From the NCBI GenBank assembly GCA_910588955.1, contig CAJURQ010000061.1:1-5156 (forward strand): 5,156 bases of DNA, given 5' to 3'. Both the position numbers and the translations under genes were made by a program. The stretch's first letter is position 1. The number at the start of each line of letters is the position of its first letter. The notes under the pieces are model-generated. The model was not told the origin of the DNA, ran no database searches, and saw only the letters and a list, made by a program, of their open reading frames with translations. The stretch is from an uncultured Lachnospiraceae bacterium. GTDB taxonomy: Bacteria > Bacillota > Clostridia > Lachnospirales > Lachnospiraceae. Positions 5,097 to 5,156 of the stretch are shown piece by piece.

Positions 5097-5156
5097 CTTA
5101 TAACCTAAAAATCGTAAAATATATACTCAAAACATCAACTGATAGTTACCCCCAGT
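5097..5156 (-). other. AT-rich stretch upstream of the truncated kinase-like gene
   Basis: This short edge region is mostly AT-rich with stops in all minus-strand frames. In the kinase frame it reads TGGNYQLMF, stop (TGA 5129-5127), VYILRFLGYK and then the ATG at 5096. It could be decayed coding sequence or an ordinary intergenic gap; no convincing promoter is seen. Confidence 0.35.

Overview
The window looks like a chromosomal segment from a Firmicute, most probably a Lachnospiraceae/Clostridia-type gut anaerobe. The basis is moderate GC with AT-rich intergenic gaps, strong AGGAGG-type ribosome binding sites, frequent GTG/TTG starts, and protein families I associate with that group. There are no RNA genes, CRISPR arrays, insertion sequences or phage genes that I can support.

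Layout. Left half, minus strand, read right to left: a small Cys-rich protein (about 2376-2134), an alpha/beta hydrolase (2132-1131) and a lipoprotein-type aldo/keto reductase (1109-51). Gaps are 1 and 21 nt, so this is a tight three-gene operon. A LysR-type regulator (2501-3391, plus) is divergent from it. The roughly 125-bp intergenic region carries a good LysR promoter whose -10 lies inside a 15-bp dyad that could be the LysR operator. Right half, minus strand: an aminoglycoside-phosphotransferase-like protein lacking its N-terminal lobe (5096-4509), a small-domain SAM methyltransferase with an NPPY motif (about 4423-3800) and a SnoaL/NTF2-like protein (3780-3403). The SnoaL gene converges on LysR with only 11 nt between the stop codons.

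How it may work together (inference): LysR probably controls the divergent operon and itself. The hydrolase, the reductase and perhaps the SnoaL-like protein look like a small-molecule or electrophile processing set. The small protein resembles the effector/coiled-coil half of a MerR regulator without its DNA-binding half, and it is translationally coupled to the hydrolase.

Most unusual points: a complete aldo/keto reductase joined in frame to a lipoprotein signal and acidic linker, with an intact internal Shine-Dalgarno and ATG at the join; loss of the usual NADPH 2'-phosphate-binding Lys and Arg in that enzyme; a small gene whose best-spaced start codon is ACG; a Cys-nucleophile hydrolase; and a kinase-fold gene reduced to its C-lobe after an in-frame TGA. 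I see no clear-cut new defence or mobile system.
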